A stretch of DNA of 64,000 nt from Methanobacteriota archaeon (lineage in GTDB: Archaea > Thermoplasmatota > Poseidoniia > Poseidoniales > Thalassarchaeaceae): NCBI GenBank assembly GCA_014239955.1, contig JAAZXW010000004.1, positions 42,819-106,818 of the forward strand, in the 5' to 3' direction. Both the position numbers and the translations under genes were made by a program. Shown in pieces: positions 54,634-62,997 of the stretch (the first letter of the stretch is position 1; the number at the start of each line of letters is the position of its first letter). Below the pieces are notes generated by a model. That model made no database searches. It had not been told where the DNA came from and saw nothing but the letters and a program-made list of their open reading frames with translations.

Positions 54634-54999
54634 ATGAGTAAGCCAGACAGGAAGACCAATGCTGCGCTAGTTTCCCTCATTGGCGATCTGAAGAACCATG
54701 GCCGTTCCACGGGCTCTCCAATCTGGAGGGACACCGCATCAAGACTGGAGTCCAGCAAGAAAAACTGGGCCCAACCCAACCTAAGCCACATCTCCCGCCA
54801 CTCCACAAAGAAGGAGACCGTGCTCGTACCCGGTAAGGTCCTGGGCAGCGGGGAGATTAGCGGTGGTCAGACCGTTGCAGCATTCAGCTTCAGCGATGGT
54901 GCCAAGAGCAAGATCGAGGCATCAGGCGGACGGACCCTAAGCATCCGGGAACTCATGGACGAGAACCCAAACGGCAAGGGGGTGCGAATACTTGTCTGA
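54634..54999 (+). CDS. rpl18e: 50S ribosomal protein L18e
   Basis: The 121-residue protein matches archaeal/eukaryotic L18e: N-terminal RKTNAALVSLIGDLKNHG, the central VLVPGKVLGSGEI and C-terminal GGRTLSIRELMDENPNGKG with the basic/hydrophobic end. It is the first gene of the archaeal operon L18e-L13-S9-Rpo10, all four of which are present in order. It overlaps the L13 start by eight bases. Confidence 0.95.
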   Translation: MSKPDRKTNAALVSLIGDLKNHGRSTGSPIWRDTASRLESSKKNWAQPNLSHISRHSTKKETVLVPGKVLGSGEISGGQTVAAFSFSDGAKSKIEASGGRTLSIRELMDENPNGKGVRILV

Positions 55000-55474
55000 G
55001 TCAACCATGGTCTTCGATGCCACCGACAAGATCCTCGGCCGTCTGGCCAGCCGGGTTGCCAAGGAGATGATCTCAGCTAGAAAGTCAGGAAGGCAGCAGA
55101 GAGTCATCATCATCAATGCCGAGGACGCCATAGTCTCCGGCCCTAGGACCAGGGTCCTAAGCGACTACAGGGCGAAGTACAAACTCAACCATGCAAGGAA
55201 GGGGCCATTCTTCCCTAGAATGCCTGACAAGATAATCAAGAGGACAGTCAGGGGCATGCTTCCATACCAGAAGAACAGCAGCGGCAGAGGGGCACTCAGG
55301 GATCTCCGAGTAATGATCGGGACCCCTCAGAACCTCTCCAACGACGAACTGCCAGAGGGGCACGAGTGGGGCTCCACGGAGCACATCACACGCAACACCC
55401 CTAACAAGTACGTGCGACTAGGCGAGATCAGCTCCCACTTGGGAGTCGAAGGATCGAGATGGGGAGGCGAGTGA
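54992..55474 (+). CDS. rpl13: 50S ribosomal protein L13
   Basis: The protein (160 residues from TTG 54992, or 155 from ATG 55007) has VFDATDKILGRLASRVAKE at its start, the nucleic-acid contact region VVINAEDA-like VIIINAEDAIVSGPR, and FFPRMPDKIIKRTVRGMLPY. A GGGGGTG site six bases before the TTG supports the longer, overlapping start. It is the second gene of the ribosomal operon. Confidence 0.95.
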   Translation: MSESTMVFDATDKILGRLASRVAKEMISARKSGRQQRVIIINAEDAIVSGPRTRVLSDYRAKYKLNHARKGPFFPRMPDKIIKRTVRGMLPYQKNSSGRGALRDLRVMIGTPQNLSNDELPEGHEWGSTEHITRNTPNKYVRLGEISSHLGVEGSRWGGE

Positions 55475-55475
55475 T

Positions 55476-55928
55476 TTGGCCAAGAAGAAGACACCCAAGA
55501 TCGTCAACACCAGCGGCAAGCGCAAGACTGCGATCGCTCGAGCAACCGTCAAGGCGGCTTCCAGCGATGGAAGGGTGCGAGTAAACGGACAACCGATTCA
55601 CATCATGGAGCCAGCACTCGCACGCAGGAAGGCACTGGAACCCCTTAGAATCGCAGAAGGAATGACGTCCGGAAACAGACTAGTCAAGGTCGACATCTCC
55701 GTCGATGTGAAGGGAGGGGGGCAGATGGGCCAGGTCGACGCAATTAGGACTGCAATTGCCCGAGGCCTCGTGAAGTACAACGGCGGCGCGGAAGGCGATG
55801 ACGAAGAACTCAGGGACGAGTTCGTTAGGTTCGAGAGGAAGATTATGGTCAATGACCCACGTAGAAAGGAGCCCAAGCATCAAATGGGACGCGGTGCTCG
55901 AAAGAAGTGGCAGAAGTCGTACAGGTAG
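55476..55928 (+). CDS. rps9: 30S ribosomal protein S9
   Basis: The 150-residue protein has NTSGKRKTAIARATVK at the N-terminus, GGGQMGQVDAIRTAIARGLV in the middle and the conserved arginine end KKWQKSYR, which contacts tRNA in the ribosomal P site. TTG 55476 is the only reasonable start and lies one base after the L13 stop. The Rpo10 start follows its stop with no gap. Confidence 0.95.
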   Translation: MAKKKTPKIVNTSGKRKTAIARATVKAASSDGRVRVNGQPIHIMEPALARRKALEPLRIAEGMTSGNRLVKVDISVDVKGGGQMGQVDAIRTAIARGLVKYNGGAEGDDEELRDEFVRFERKIMVNDPRRKEPKHQMGRGARKKWQKSYR

Positions 55929-56144
55929 GTGAAAGAAGTGCTAATCCCAGTCAGATGTTGGAGTTGTGGAAAGGTGATTGCTCACAAGTACCAGGAGTAT
56001 CTGGACGCAGTGGAAGAGGGCAAGGACGCAGGTCAGGTACTGCACGATCTGGGTTTCGAGAGGTATTGCTGCAGGCGCATGTTCATCGGACACATCGATC
56101 TCATCGACGAGGTCGCGCCATTCAGCATCGAAAGGCAGCAATGA
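55929..56144 (+). CDS. rpo10: RNA polymerase subunit Rpo10 (RpoN)
   Basis: The 71-residue zinc-bundle subunit has IPVRCWSCGKVIAHKYQ and the atypical zinc motif RYCCRRMFIGHIDLID, both diagnostic for RPB10/RpoN. It helps assemble the Rpo3-Rpo11 platform. It starts at GTG 55929 immediately after the S9 stop. In many archaea Rpo6/RpoK, enolase and S2 follow; here the operon ends and tRNA-Pro and ligA follow instead. Confidence 0.95.
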   Translation: MKEVLIPVRCWSCGKVIAHKYQEYLDAVEEGKDAGQVLHDLGFERYCCRRMFIGHIDLIDEVAPFSIERQQ

Positions 56145-56192
56145 GGTCCGTCAGGGCTTTGACTGATTGCTCACTCGCAGCGAGCCCAATTG

Positions 56193-56267
56193 GGGCCTGT
56201 AGGTTAGTTTGGCCTATACTTCGCGGCTGGGGGTCGCGCGACCCAGGTTCAAATCCTGGCAGGCCCA
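56193..56267 (+). tRNA. tRNA-Pro (GGG)
   Basis: Acceptor GGGCCTG/CAGGCCC, anticodon stem CGCGG/TCGCG with loop CTGGGGG (anticodon GGG), T arm CCAGG-TTCAAAT-CCTGG, discriminator A. CCA is encoded at 56268-56270. It lies 48 bases after rpo10 and may be transcribed with that operon. Confidence 0.94.
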
Positions 56268-56327
56268 CCACACTGTTTTACCCATGCAAAAGGTCAGTTT
56301 GAAGGCCATCGCCCCCTTTGCACCAAC

Positions 56328-58439
56328 ATGAGTGATGGCAATCCAGAGGAGGGCATCCCCGATGCCCGAATCGAGTGGCTGGCCAAGCAGCTGGGGAAGC
56401 ACTCTGAGCTTTACTACAACAAGGCAGAACCGGAGATCTCCGATGCGGAATTCGATGCCCTGAGGGACGAGCTTCAGAGCCTTTTCCCAGGGCATCCCCA
56501 ATTGAGCAGAGTTGGTTCTGACCCGCCTCCCGGCTCGACAAAGGTCGACCACCTGTTCAGGATGATGAGTTTGGACAAGGCGACTTCAGAGGTGGAGGTG
56601 GCTCACTACGTTGCCGAGACAACCGCCAAGGGGAGGAGGTTCGTCTGCCAACCAAAGCTCGATGGTTCCGCCCTTTCGCTGGAGTACCGCAGGGGCCGAC
56701 TGGTTAGGGCTGCTACAAGGGGGAATGGGAGGAGGGGGGAGGATGTTACCGCTAACGCCAGGAGAATGATGAACGTCCCAGAGAACCTTGGCTGGAAGGG
56801 GGATTGCCATGTCAGGGGGGAGGTGGTAATGCCTCTGCAGATATTCAGGGAGAAGTACTCCGAAGTCGCACCCAATCCCAGAAACCTCGCAGCAGGAGCA
56901 CTGCGTCAGAAGTACGTAGATGCAGGCAAGGGAAGCCCCGAGGACTTGCGGTTCCTGGCTTACGGCGTGGAATTCCCTAGCGGGAAGGATCGTCACCCCG
57001 GGAGCCCAGATCCTCCAGATTTCAAACTTGATTCCGAGGTCATCTCTTGGATTAGTGAGTTGGGGATTGAGGCCGCCGGGAACAACGTTGTCTCGGGCGA
57101 GGACGACTCGGCCACCACCGAAGCCATCCTCGCCGTGACGAGGGAGTGGTTCCAGTCACGTGACTCGGCCGAGTGGGAGATTGACGGCGTGGTGGTCAAG
57201 TTGGACCGCCTGGACAAGCGCACTCTGCTGGGGGAGACCGCACACCACCCTAGATGGGCGTTGGCATGGAAGTTCCCACCAGAGGAAGCCGTGACGGTGC
57301 TGATGGACGTCTTCTGGCAGACCGGTAGAACAGGGAACGTCACGCCCGTCTCCAGAGTAGCTCCGGTAGTCGTCTCTGGAGTCACCGTCGAAAACACCAC
57401 CCTCCACAACAAGGGCGAGGTCGAGCGCCTCGGCATAATGGTTGGAGACAGGGTCAGGGTGGTAAGGAGGGGGGACGTGATCCCGAAAATCACAGAGGTG
57501 GTGGGTCCAGCGGTAGAGGATGACTTAGCAGGCAGGTCACACTCTGACGGTACCCCCTTCTCAGAAACACTCCCCCCAAGATCGGAGGTCTCAGTACCGC
57601 GAAATTGCCCTCGTTGCTCAACCGATCTGATCGTGGATGGGGCTTTCATCAGATGCACGAACATAGAATGCCCATCCCGCCTCGAGAGAGGAATCCTATA
57701 CTGGTGTAGAAAGCTGGGGATGGACGGCATCGGCGAGAAGCTAGCCGAACAACTATGCTCATCGGGGTTGGTGTCCAGTTTGGCCGACCTTTACCGTCTG
57801 GAGGACCGTGAACGGGAACTCATAGGCCTAGAGAGGATGGCGCAGAAGTCTGCTAGCAATGTTCTGGAGGAGCTCAACTCGACTAGGTCCATGACCTTCA
57901 GCACATTCATCTCAGCTCTCGGACTCCCACGGATAGGCCCCGAAATCGCAACATTGGTTTGCTCAGAGGTAAGGGATCTGGAGGAGCTAATTCAGATGAC
58001 CGAAGACAGAGAGGAAGCAGTTCGGCGCCTGATCTCAATTGACAGGATCGGGGAGACCGTGGCAACACTACTCCTGGATGGAATCTATGAGCGGAAGGAC
58101 TCGATCATAGATCTGCATGAACAGATAGAGATCATCCAAGGCGGCCAGGAATCCAGCGAAGGAATACTCTCAGGCTCAATCTTCTGCATCACGGGCACCC
58201 TCAGCAGACCCAGAAAGGAGATTTCGCTCTCGATAAAGTCACAAGGCGGGAAAGTCGTATCCTCAGTCTCTGGGAATCTGAGCTTCCTAGTCGCAGGGGG
58301 GTCCTCCGGTTCGAAGCTGGAGAGGGCTAACAAGCTGGGCGTTCGCGTGATTACTGAATCCGAGTTGGACGAAATGCTGGGCGGTTCGATTCTCGAGGAC
58401 CTACCAGAAGAGAGACAGGCCAACCTCGGGGAGTTCTGA
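56328..58439 (+). CDS. ligA: NAD-dependent DNA ligase
   Basis: The 703-residue enzyme seals nicks using NAD. In order: Ia domain with HSELYYNKAEPEISDAEFD, adenylation domain with the AMP-accepting lysine in CQPKLDGSALSLEY (Lys110), and an OB fold around TGRTGNVTPVSRVAPVVV. A four-cysteine zinc finger (CPRCSTDL, CTNIECPSR) follows, then helix-hairpin-helix repeats and a C-terminal BRCT domain (FCITGTLSRPRKEIS). All key residues are present. Archaea normally use ATP-dependent ligases, so bacterial origin is likely. Its stop adjoins that of the convergent PAC2 gene. Confidence 0.97.
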   Translation: MSDGNPEEGIPDARIEWLAKQLGKHSELYYNKAEPEISDAEFDALRDELQSLFPGHPQLSRVGSDPPPGSTKVDHLFRMMSLDKATSEVEVAHYVAETTAKGRRFVCQPKLDGSALSLEYRRGRLVRAATRGNGRRGEDVTANARRMMNVPENLGWKGDCHVRGEVVMPLQIFREKYSEVAPNPRNLAAGALRQKYVDAGKGSPEDLRFLAYGVEFPSGKDRHPGSPDPPDFKLDSEVISWISELGIEAAGNNVVSGEDDSATTEAILAVTREWFQSRDSAEWEIDGVVVKLDRLDKRTLLGETAHHPRWALAWKFPPEEAVTVLMDVFWQTGRTGNVTPVSRVAPVVVSGVTVENTTLHNKGEVERLGIMVGDRVRVVRRGDVIPKITEVVGPAVEDDLAGRSHSDGTPFSETLPPRSEVSVPRNCPRCSTDLIVDGAFIRCTNIECPSRLERGILYWCRKLGMDGIGEKLAEQLCSSGLVSSLADLYRLEDRERELIGLERMAQKSASNVLEELNSTRSMTFSTFISALGLPRIGPEIATLVCSEVRDLEELIQMTEDREEAVRRLISIDRIGETVATLLLDGIYERKDSIIDLHEQIEIIQGGQESSEGILSGSIFCITGTLSRPRKEISLSIKSQGGKVVSSVSGNLSFLVAGGSSGSKLERANKLGVRVITESELDEMLGGSILEDLPEERQANLGEF

Positions 58440-59243
58440 CTAACCGTACATCCCAGTCGACGAACCGCCGGTGTCCTGAGGTGGGTTGAGGTGAAGCGAC
58501 ATCATCTCCCTGATCTGCCCCTCTATCCTCTGTGCCTCCTCCATTAGCGGTTCTGGATCGAGTTGAACAGCTGGAAGGAGCCCATCAAGGCATCCGATGA
58601 TCCTGGCTGCTGCGCGTGCATCGGGGATAGTGCCCTGGCCTAACTCGCCATCCGATTCGGCGAGGATCGCCAATGCGTCAATCCCCCTCCTTCTGCATTC
58701 TCCCATCATCACTCCGGTCATCCCCCCGACGACTCCTTGTTTCAGAAGTGGAACGCCGATTCCCTTCAGAAGTTTGTGAGTGGAGTCGGTTGATCCTATT
58801 CCAAGCATCGAATCCATCCCTTCGTCGTCGTCGAAAATGCTGTGGCTACTTTCTATCCCGTGTGCGAAGGAGTCGACCATGATCGTCGAACTAACGCCAG
58901 AGTCCACAATCCAATCAATCAGGCTAGAGGAAAGTGGCAGGTTAAGTTCCGGGGGGATATGGATTTCTGAGGCAATCAGAACCACCTTGTCGCACTGCTC
59001 CATATTACAGATTGGCTCACCGGCATAGAACCTCAAAGGAGGGAGCGGCTTGCCGTCTTGGACTAGGCATACCGGAGAGAGATTTGGATGTCTGACTCCT
59101 CCAACCAATTCCAACTCCAGTTTTTCGACCAAGAAGTGCGCAACAATGCTACTGACATATCCTGCTGATGGGAAACAACTTACTAGCAGGGCTCCAGAAG
59201 AATTCACCCCCTCATCAACCTCGACAAGAGGTCCCTCCGCCAT
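58440..59243 (-). CDS. PAC2-family protein (proteasome-assembly-chaperone-like)
   Basis: The 267-residue protein fits the PAC2 superfamily: LLVSCFPSAGYVSSIVAHFLVEKL at the start, VCLVQDGKPLPPLRFYAGEP, IDWIVDSGVSSTIMVDSF and GGMTGVMMGECRRRGIDALAILAE. Archaeal PAC2 proteins such as PbaB assist proteasome assembly or related complexes, so that is the most likely role. The C-terminal 40 residues are a helical extension with a polar tail. It starts at ATG 59243. Confidence 0.88.
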   Translation of the reverse strand: MAEGPLVEVDEGVNSSGALLVSCFPSAGYVSSIVAHFLVEKLELELVGGVRHPNLSPVCLVQDGKPLPPLRFYAGEPICNMEQCDKVVLIASEIHIPPELNLPLSSSLIDWIVDSGVSSTIMVDSFAHGIESSHSIFDDDEGMDSMLGIGSTDSTHKLLKGIGVPLLKQGVVGGMTGVMMGECRRRGIDALAILAESDGELGQGTIPDARAAARIIGCLDGLLPAVQLDPEPLMEEAQRIEGQIREMMSLHLNPPQDTGGSSTGMYG

Positions 59244-59314
59244 GAATCTAGAATCCCCTCAATGGTGTTAATCGTTGCCACTCATCCGCCTCAATTCTGC
59301 GAGATGGAGATAAG

Positions 59315-60466
59315 ATGGATGCGACCTCCCGGGATTACCAGATTTCCCCCTCCTCTTGGAACAGGTTTGAGGAGTGCCCTAGGAAGTACTGGCTTTCCCG
59401 CCAAAGGCTCCCCGGAAAGGCAAGTATGCCCGCTTCAATGGGAACTGCGATCCACAACTCTGTCGAGGATTTGTGCAATCTGGAACTTTCAGACAGAGAG
59501 GGGGATGAGGTCGGTTGGCTCCAATCTACAGCCAGAGATGTCCTTGAAGGAAACTGGGAGTCCGAGAGGAAGGAGTTCATGGACACCCCGAGGCATCCAA
59601 GGTGGAAGTCTGAGATGTTTCCCAAGGCTTTCGAAGGCCTCGTCGGCGCACTGAGCATCATGTTCGAGAAGGCGGCGCTGCCCAAATCTGAACTCACAGA
59701 AGTAACGATCCGGAGTTGGAGGCAAGTCCAGGCAATAATCCTCGCAACGGAGGACACCCTGGAATCCGATTGTGGGAGGCTACAGGGAAGACTCGATCTA
59801 CTGGTTATTGACAAGGAGAGCGGAGGGAAAGAAGGTTGGATAGTTGCTGATTTAAAGACTGGAAAACCACCACGAACAGAGCTTAGCGAGAAGGTCACTA
59901 GGCAGTTGCTATTCTACAGGGACCTGATGAAGCAGAGGAACCCGGAACACCCACCGATTATTGCCGAGGGTTGGTACTCTTCCAACAAAACTGTCTACAG
60001 TGCAGATGGCCCCTCCATCTTGGAGGAAGCCATAGAGGCTTGGAAAACGATGGAACTGTCTGAAATACCATTCCACGCGACTCCCAGTCAAGCCGCTTGC
60101 TCATTCTGCGAGTGGAAGGCATGGTGTCCGAAGTGGTGGATTGCACGGAATGAGGGACAACTCGGTGGCGGGGGGGTATTCCGAGACGAAGTGGTCCGCC
60201 TCGTGAGACTTGACCGAGATTCAGGAGCGGCACTTTTCGAACGAACCACCCCCATCGGCGATGAGGGGGAGCTAAACGGTTCCGACTACCGATTCGGAGC
60301 CATCCTCAAGGGCCAAGCCCTAGAACAAATCAAGCTGTTGGAGCAAGCCGAACTAGATGCCCATCTGTTTCTGGGGAGCGTCAGAGTCGATGGCAAGATT
60401 GTGCATATGGGGGATTGGTCAGAGGTTATCCCGTGGGCCCCAATCCTAAGGTCGACTCCCGATTGA
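59315..60466 (+). CDS. PD-(D/E)XK nuclease with Fe-S cysteines (Cas4/AddB-like)
   Basis: The 383-residue protein begins with SPSSWNRFEECPRKYWLSR, holding the first cluster cysteine, then GTAIHNSVED (motif with His), GRLDLLVID and WIVADLKTGKP (D-x-K catalytic core). It has a C-terminal CSFCEWKAWCP supplying three more cysteines. One N-terminal and three C-terminal cysteines around a RecB nuclease core is the arrangement in Cas4, AddB and Dna2. No cas genes or CRISPR are present, so DNA repair is more likely. The last 120 residues are an extra domain of unknown fold. Its end overlaps the convergent exonuclease gene by 21 bases. Confidence 0.87.
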   Translation: MDATSRDYQISPSSWNRFEECPRKYWLSRQRLPGKASMPASMGTAIHNSVEDLCNLELSDREGDEVGWLQSTARDVLEGNWESERKEFMDTPRHPRWKSEMFPKAFEGLVGALSIMFEKAALPKSELTEVTIRSWRQVQAIILATEDTLESDCGRLQGRLDLLVIDKESGGKEGWIVADLKTGKPPRTELSEKVTRQLLFYRDLMKQRNPEHPPIIAEGWYSSNKTVYSADGPSILEEAIEAWKTMELSEIPFHATPSQAACSFCEWKAWCPKWWIARNEGQLGGGGVFRDEVVRLVRLDRDSGAALFERTTPIGDEGELNGSDYRFGAILKGQALEQIKLLEQAELDAHLFLGSVRVDGKIVHMGDWSEVIPWAPILRSTPD

Positions 60467-61030
60467 GTCCAGGACCTCTTGGACAGACCCCCTGAACTTT
60501 TTCGGATACGCCCCCATCAGCTTCCATAGAAGGAGAAGAGTTGCCCCCGCATCTGCATCAGCCCTGTGAGATCTTTCCAGCCTGATGCCGAATCTCTCGC
60601 ACAGCAACCCGAGCTTGTGCCGTCCCGGCACTCCGAATTTCCTCGCAACGACCAGGGTATCGACAATCGCGAGTGGTTGGGGGACCTCTCTACCAATCCT
60701 GATGCATTCCATTTCCATGAACCTCCAATCGAATGCGACAACATTGTGGCCGACAATCACGGCACCATCAATCAATTTTCTCATCGATTCAATATGCTCC
60801 TCGAACCCACCCGCACCTCGGACGTCGTCATCCATAATCCCATGCACTTTGCTCGACACACTAGGAATCCTGCACCCGGGATCAACTAGTGAATGCAGAT
60901 TCACATGAGTTCCATCGGAATCACTCCCAACCAGTGCGAATTGCACCACCCTATCCTGTCTAGGATTGAATCCCGTAGTCTCCAAATCGAATCCAAGGAC
61001 CCTCAAACCGCCCAGAATCCCAGAATCCAT
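60446..61030 (-). CDS. DnaQ-like DEDDh 3'-5' exonuclease
   Basis: ATG 61030 is chosen because GAGAGGGGGG lies just upstream; the longer GTG/ATG frame to 61102 lacks such a site. The 194-residue product has Exo I VLGFDLETTGFNP, Exo II GHNVVAFDWRFME and Exo III HRADADAGATLLL (His and Asp), the DEDDh set of DNA polymerase epsilon/proofreading subunits. VHGIMDDDV is also typical. It removes nucleotides from 3' ends, probably in repair, and is convergent with the Fe-S nuclease. Confidence 0.92.
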   Translation of the reverse strand: MDSGILGGLRVLGFDLETTGFNPRQDRVVQFALVGSDSDGTHVNLHSLVDPGCRIPSVSSKVHGIMDDDVRGAGGFEEHIESMRKLIDGAVIVGHNVVAFDWRFMEMECIRIGREVPQPLAIVDTLVVARKFGVPGRHKLGLLCERFGIRLERSHRADADAGATLLLLWKLMGAYPKKFRGSVQEVLDSIGSRP

Positions 61031-61128
61031 GATGCCCCCCTCTCGCCGCCGTCCATGAACTCTACCAAACAGCACCCATGAACTCCCAAACCCAACACCC
61101 ATATGAGGGGCCTCGTCTTTCTAGTACC

Positions 61129-62298
61129 ATGGAAGAGGGCGGTCAAAGAGTATCAGCCCTCTTGATTCTCCTACTGCTGACCCAGTCCCTTGCAGGATGC
61201 GGTGGAATTGGTCCCGGTAGCCCAAATGCAAGCCTCAGCTCGGATAGAGACACAATTAATTCTGGAGAAACCGTCAACTTCGATGCTCGCTCTTCCACAA
61301 CCCCGGAACCCACAATCATTGACGAATACAGGTGGAACTTCGGGGACGGGGAAACGAAGACAACAAAGCAGGGTGTGATCAGCCATGTTTTCGACAAAGC
61401 AGGGGTTTTCGAGGTCAAGGTTGACGTATTCAACGACAACGGGGACTCCGACTCGACAAGCCTCAGCATCTTCGTCAACGCAATCCCGGAAATAATCCTC
61501 GATTTGCCAGATTTTGTCAAGACTGGACAAGAGGCTAGGCTAGACGCCAGTGACTCCTTCGACCCAGAGGGCGCAGGCGTCGAGATAGTCTGGGATTTTG
61601 ACGCAAACACCGATTCGGACGGAGACAGTGACCCTCTCAACGATGAAGATGGGAGCGGACCCGTGACAAGGCTAACTGTCTCGGCAGCAGGTAACATCAC
61701 TGGAGCAGTCACAATTACTGACGATAGCGGAGGGACGAACACCACCCTCTGGACACTCAGGGTCATCTCCCGCTCTTTCCGCGTTGTCTGGGAGGAGGTG
61801 CACGTCGATTACGAATGGTCTGGATACCTCGAGCAAGGTGACTTTCACGAGATCCAGTTCCAACCAGGTGAAGGAGCCAGGTTGATGGAGGTAACAGCAA
61901 CCTTGTCGCTTTCTCGTGACATCCTGCCAATCACATGGCCGGAGGACAATTTCACCTTGGAGGTCGACAACCCCTCATCAGGATGGTCCTATAGCGTCGC
62001 GACCACCCAGGAGAACATCACCCAGAATGCTTCAGCGACAATAGAGAGGAGCGAAATGAATCCCCTCCCGCAGTCCGATTACACAGTATTCGCGGATTCA
62101 AAGGAAGGGTTGGAGGAGGCCCTCCTCAGTGACCCCAATGGGCGGTTCGGCCAAGGTGACTGGTTCTGGACGATTACGGCATTGGAATGCGATCCGGATA
62201 CTCCAGTGGATGGCATAGACCCCGATCAGGGGAACGATTGGACATTGGAAGCCCAATTCGTGGTCCTGGTGCTCAGGGTCAGCGAAGTCAGCGTCTGA
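61129..62298 (+). CDS. PKD-domain lipoprotein
   Basis: ATG 61129 gives a 389-residue precursor with a lipoprotein signal: hydrophobic SALLILLLLTQS then the lipobox LAGC. Two PKD-type domains follow: YRWNFGDGETKTT with HVFDKAGVFEVKVDVFNDNG, then IVWDFDANTDSDGDSDP, which also carries a calcium-type Asp loop. The C-terminal 170 residues are beta-rich with no recognised family. It is likely anchored outside the membrane and involved in adhesion or binding. The frame upstream to 61078 lies over the divergent gene's 5' region. Confidence 0.83.
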   Translation: MEEGGQRVSALLILLLLTQSLAGCGGIGPGSPNASLSSDRDTINSGETVNFDARSSTTPEPTIIDEYRWNFGDGETKTTKQGVISHVFDKAGVFEVKVDVFNDNGDSDSTSLSIFVNAIPEIILDLPDFVKTGQEARLDASDSFDPEGAGVEIVWDFDANTDSDGDSDPLNDEDGSGPVTRLTVSAAGNITGAVTITDDSGGTNTTLWTLRVISRSFRVVWEEVHVDYEWSGYLEQGDFHEIQFQPGEGARLMEVTATLSLSRDILPITWPEDNFTLEVDNPSSGWSYSVATTQENITQNASATIERSEMNPLPQSDYTVFADSKEGLEEALLSDPNGRFGQGDWFWTITALECDPDTPVDGIDPDQGNDWTLEAQFVVLVLRVSEVSV

Positions 62299-62344
62299 TT
62301 CCCCATGAGCGAAGACCTTTCAACCACTAGTCACTGGCCGAGTC

Positions 62345-62695
62345 ATGGCAAAGTCGTTCGAGATTACCAAGGTGTCCGTTCGCGGTCGCTTGGTCGTAGA
62401 CGCCAAGGTGAGCATGAACGACCCCCAAGACTTCGACTTCTCCCCCAGAGCCAGTTTGTCCGGTTCGACACTAAGCCTGGTCAACGAATCGGGAGAGCCC
62501 TCCTCGACATTCGAGCTTGACGCCGAGCAGGCCACTACCGCAGAGAGGGATAGGATGGTGGAACTAAGGGTCAAGTTCACCGTTGAAGGGATGCATGGGG
62601 TCCTCACACACAAGACCCCTCAGCCTATGACGGGACCAAAGTCGAAGAAACTCGCACAACCGAGTTGGAAGACCATCCTGCCGCTCTCAATGTGA
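62345..62695 (+). CDS. Small protein of unknown function
   Basis: The 116-residue frame starts at ATG 62345, 46 bases after the lipoprotein gene. It has predicted beta strands (FEITKVSVRGRLVVDAKV; VELRVKFTVEG) and a basic C-terminus (GPKSKKLAQPSWK), and no membrane segment. No family is recognised. Two tRNA-Arg genes follow 47 bases later. Confidence 0.55.
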   Translation: MAKSFEITKVSVRGRLVVDAKVSMNDPQDFDFSPRASLSGSTLSLVNESGEPSSTFELDAEQATTAERDRMVELRVKFTVEGMHGVLTHKTPQPMTGPKSKKLAQPSWKTILPLSM

Positions 62696-62742
62696 TTTCG
62701 AACCGTCGGGATTAAGCCGGACCCTACCGTCCAAAAGTCACT

Positions 62743-62816
62743 GGACCCATAGTGTAGCCTGGATATCACATGAGCTTGCGGAGCTTGTAACCCGTGTTCG
62801 AATCGCGGTGGGTCCG
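62743..62816 (+). tRNA. tRNA-Arg (GCG)
   Basis: Acceptor GGACCCA/TGGGTCC, anticodon stem TGAGC/GCTTG with loop TTGCGGA (anticodon GCG), T arm CCGTG-TTCGAAT-CGCGG, discriminator G. CCA is encoded at 62817-62819. Its body is nearly identical to the next tRNA gene; only the anticodon arm and nearby bases differ. Confidence 0.92.
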
Positions 62817-62870
62817 CCAACCAACGGCAGGCGACCGATTCAATTAGTCCCAGTCGTTGGAACCCACGCT

Positions 62871-62944
62871 GGACCCATAGTGTAGCCTGGATATCACTCT
62901 AGCCTCCGGAGCTGGAAACCCGTGTTCGAATCGCGGTGGGTCCG
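62871..62944 (+). tRNA. tRNA-Arg (CCG)
   Basis: Acceptor, D arm and T arm repeat those of the tRNA 128 bases upstream. The anticodon stem is CTAGC/GCTGG with loop CTCCGGA, giving anticodon CCG. Discriminator G, encoded CCA at 62945-62947. The pair most likely arose by tandem duplication followed by anticodon change. Confidence 0.92.
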
Positions 62945-62997
62945 CCAACCGAAATGCATCCCAATACCTCCAATAGCACTCCCGTCCTAGGAGCTCC

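Noticed and set aside
59315..60466. Assignment of the Fe-S nuclease as Cas4
   Set aside because: No other cas gene or repeat array is in the window, and the protein is about twice the size of Cas4.
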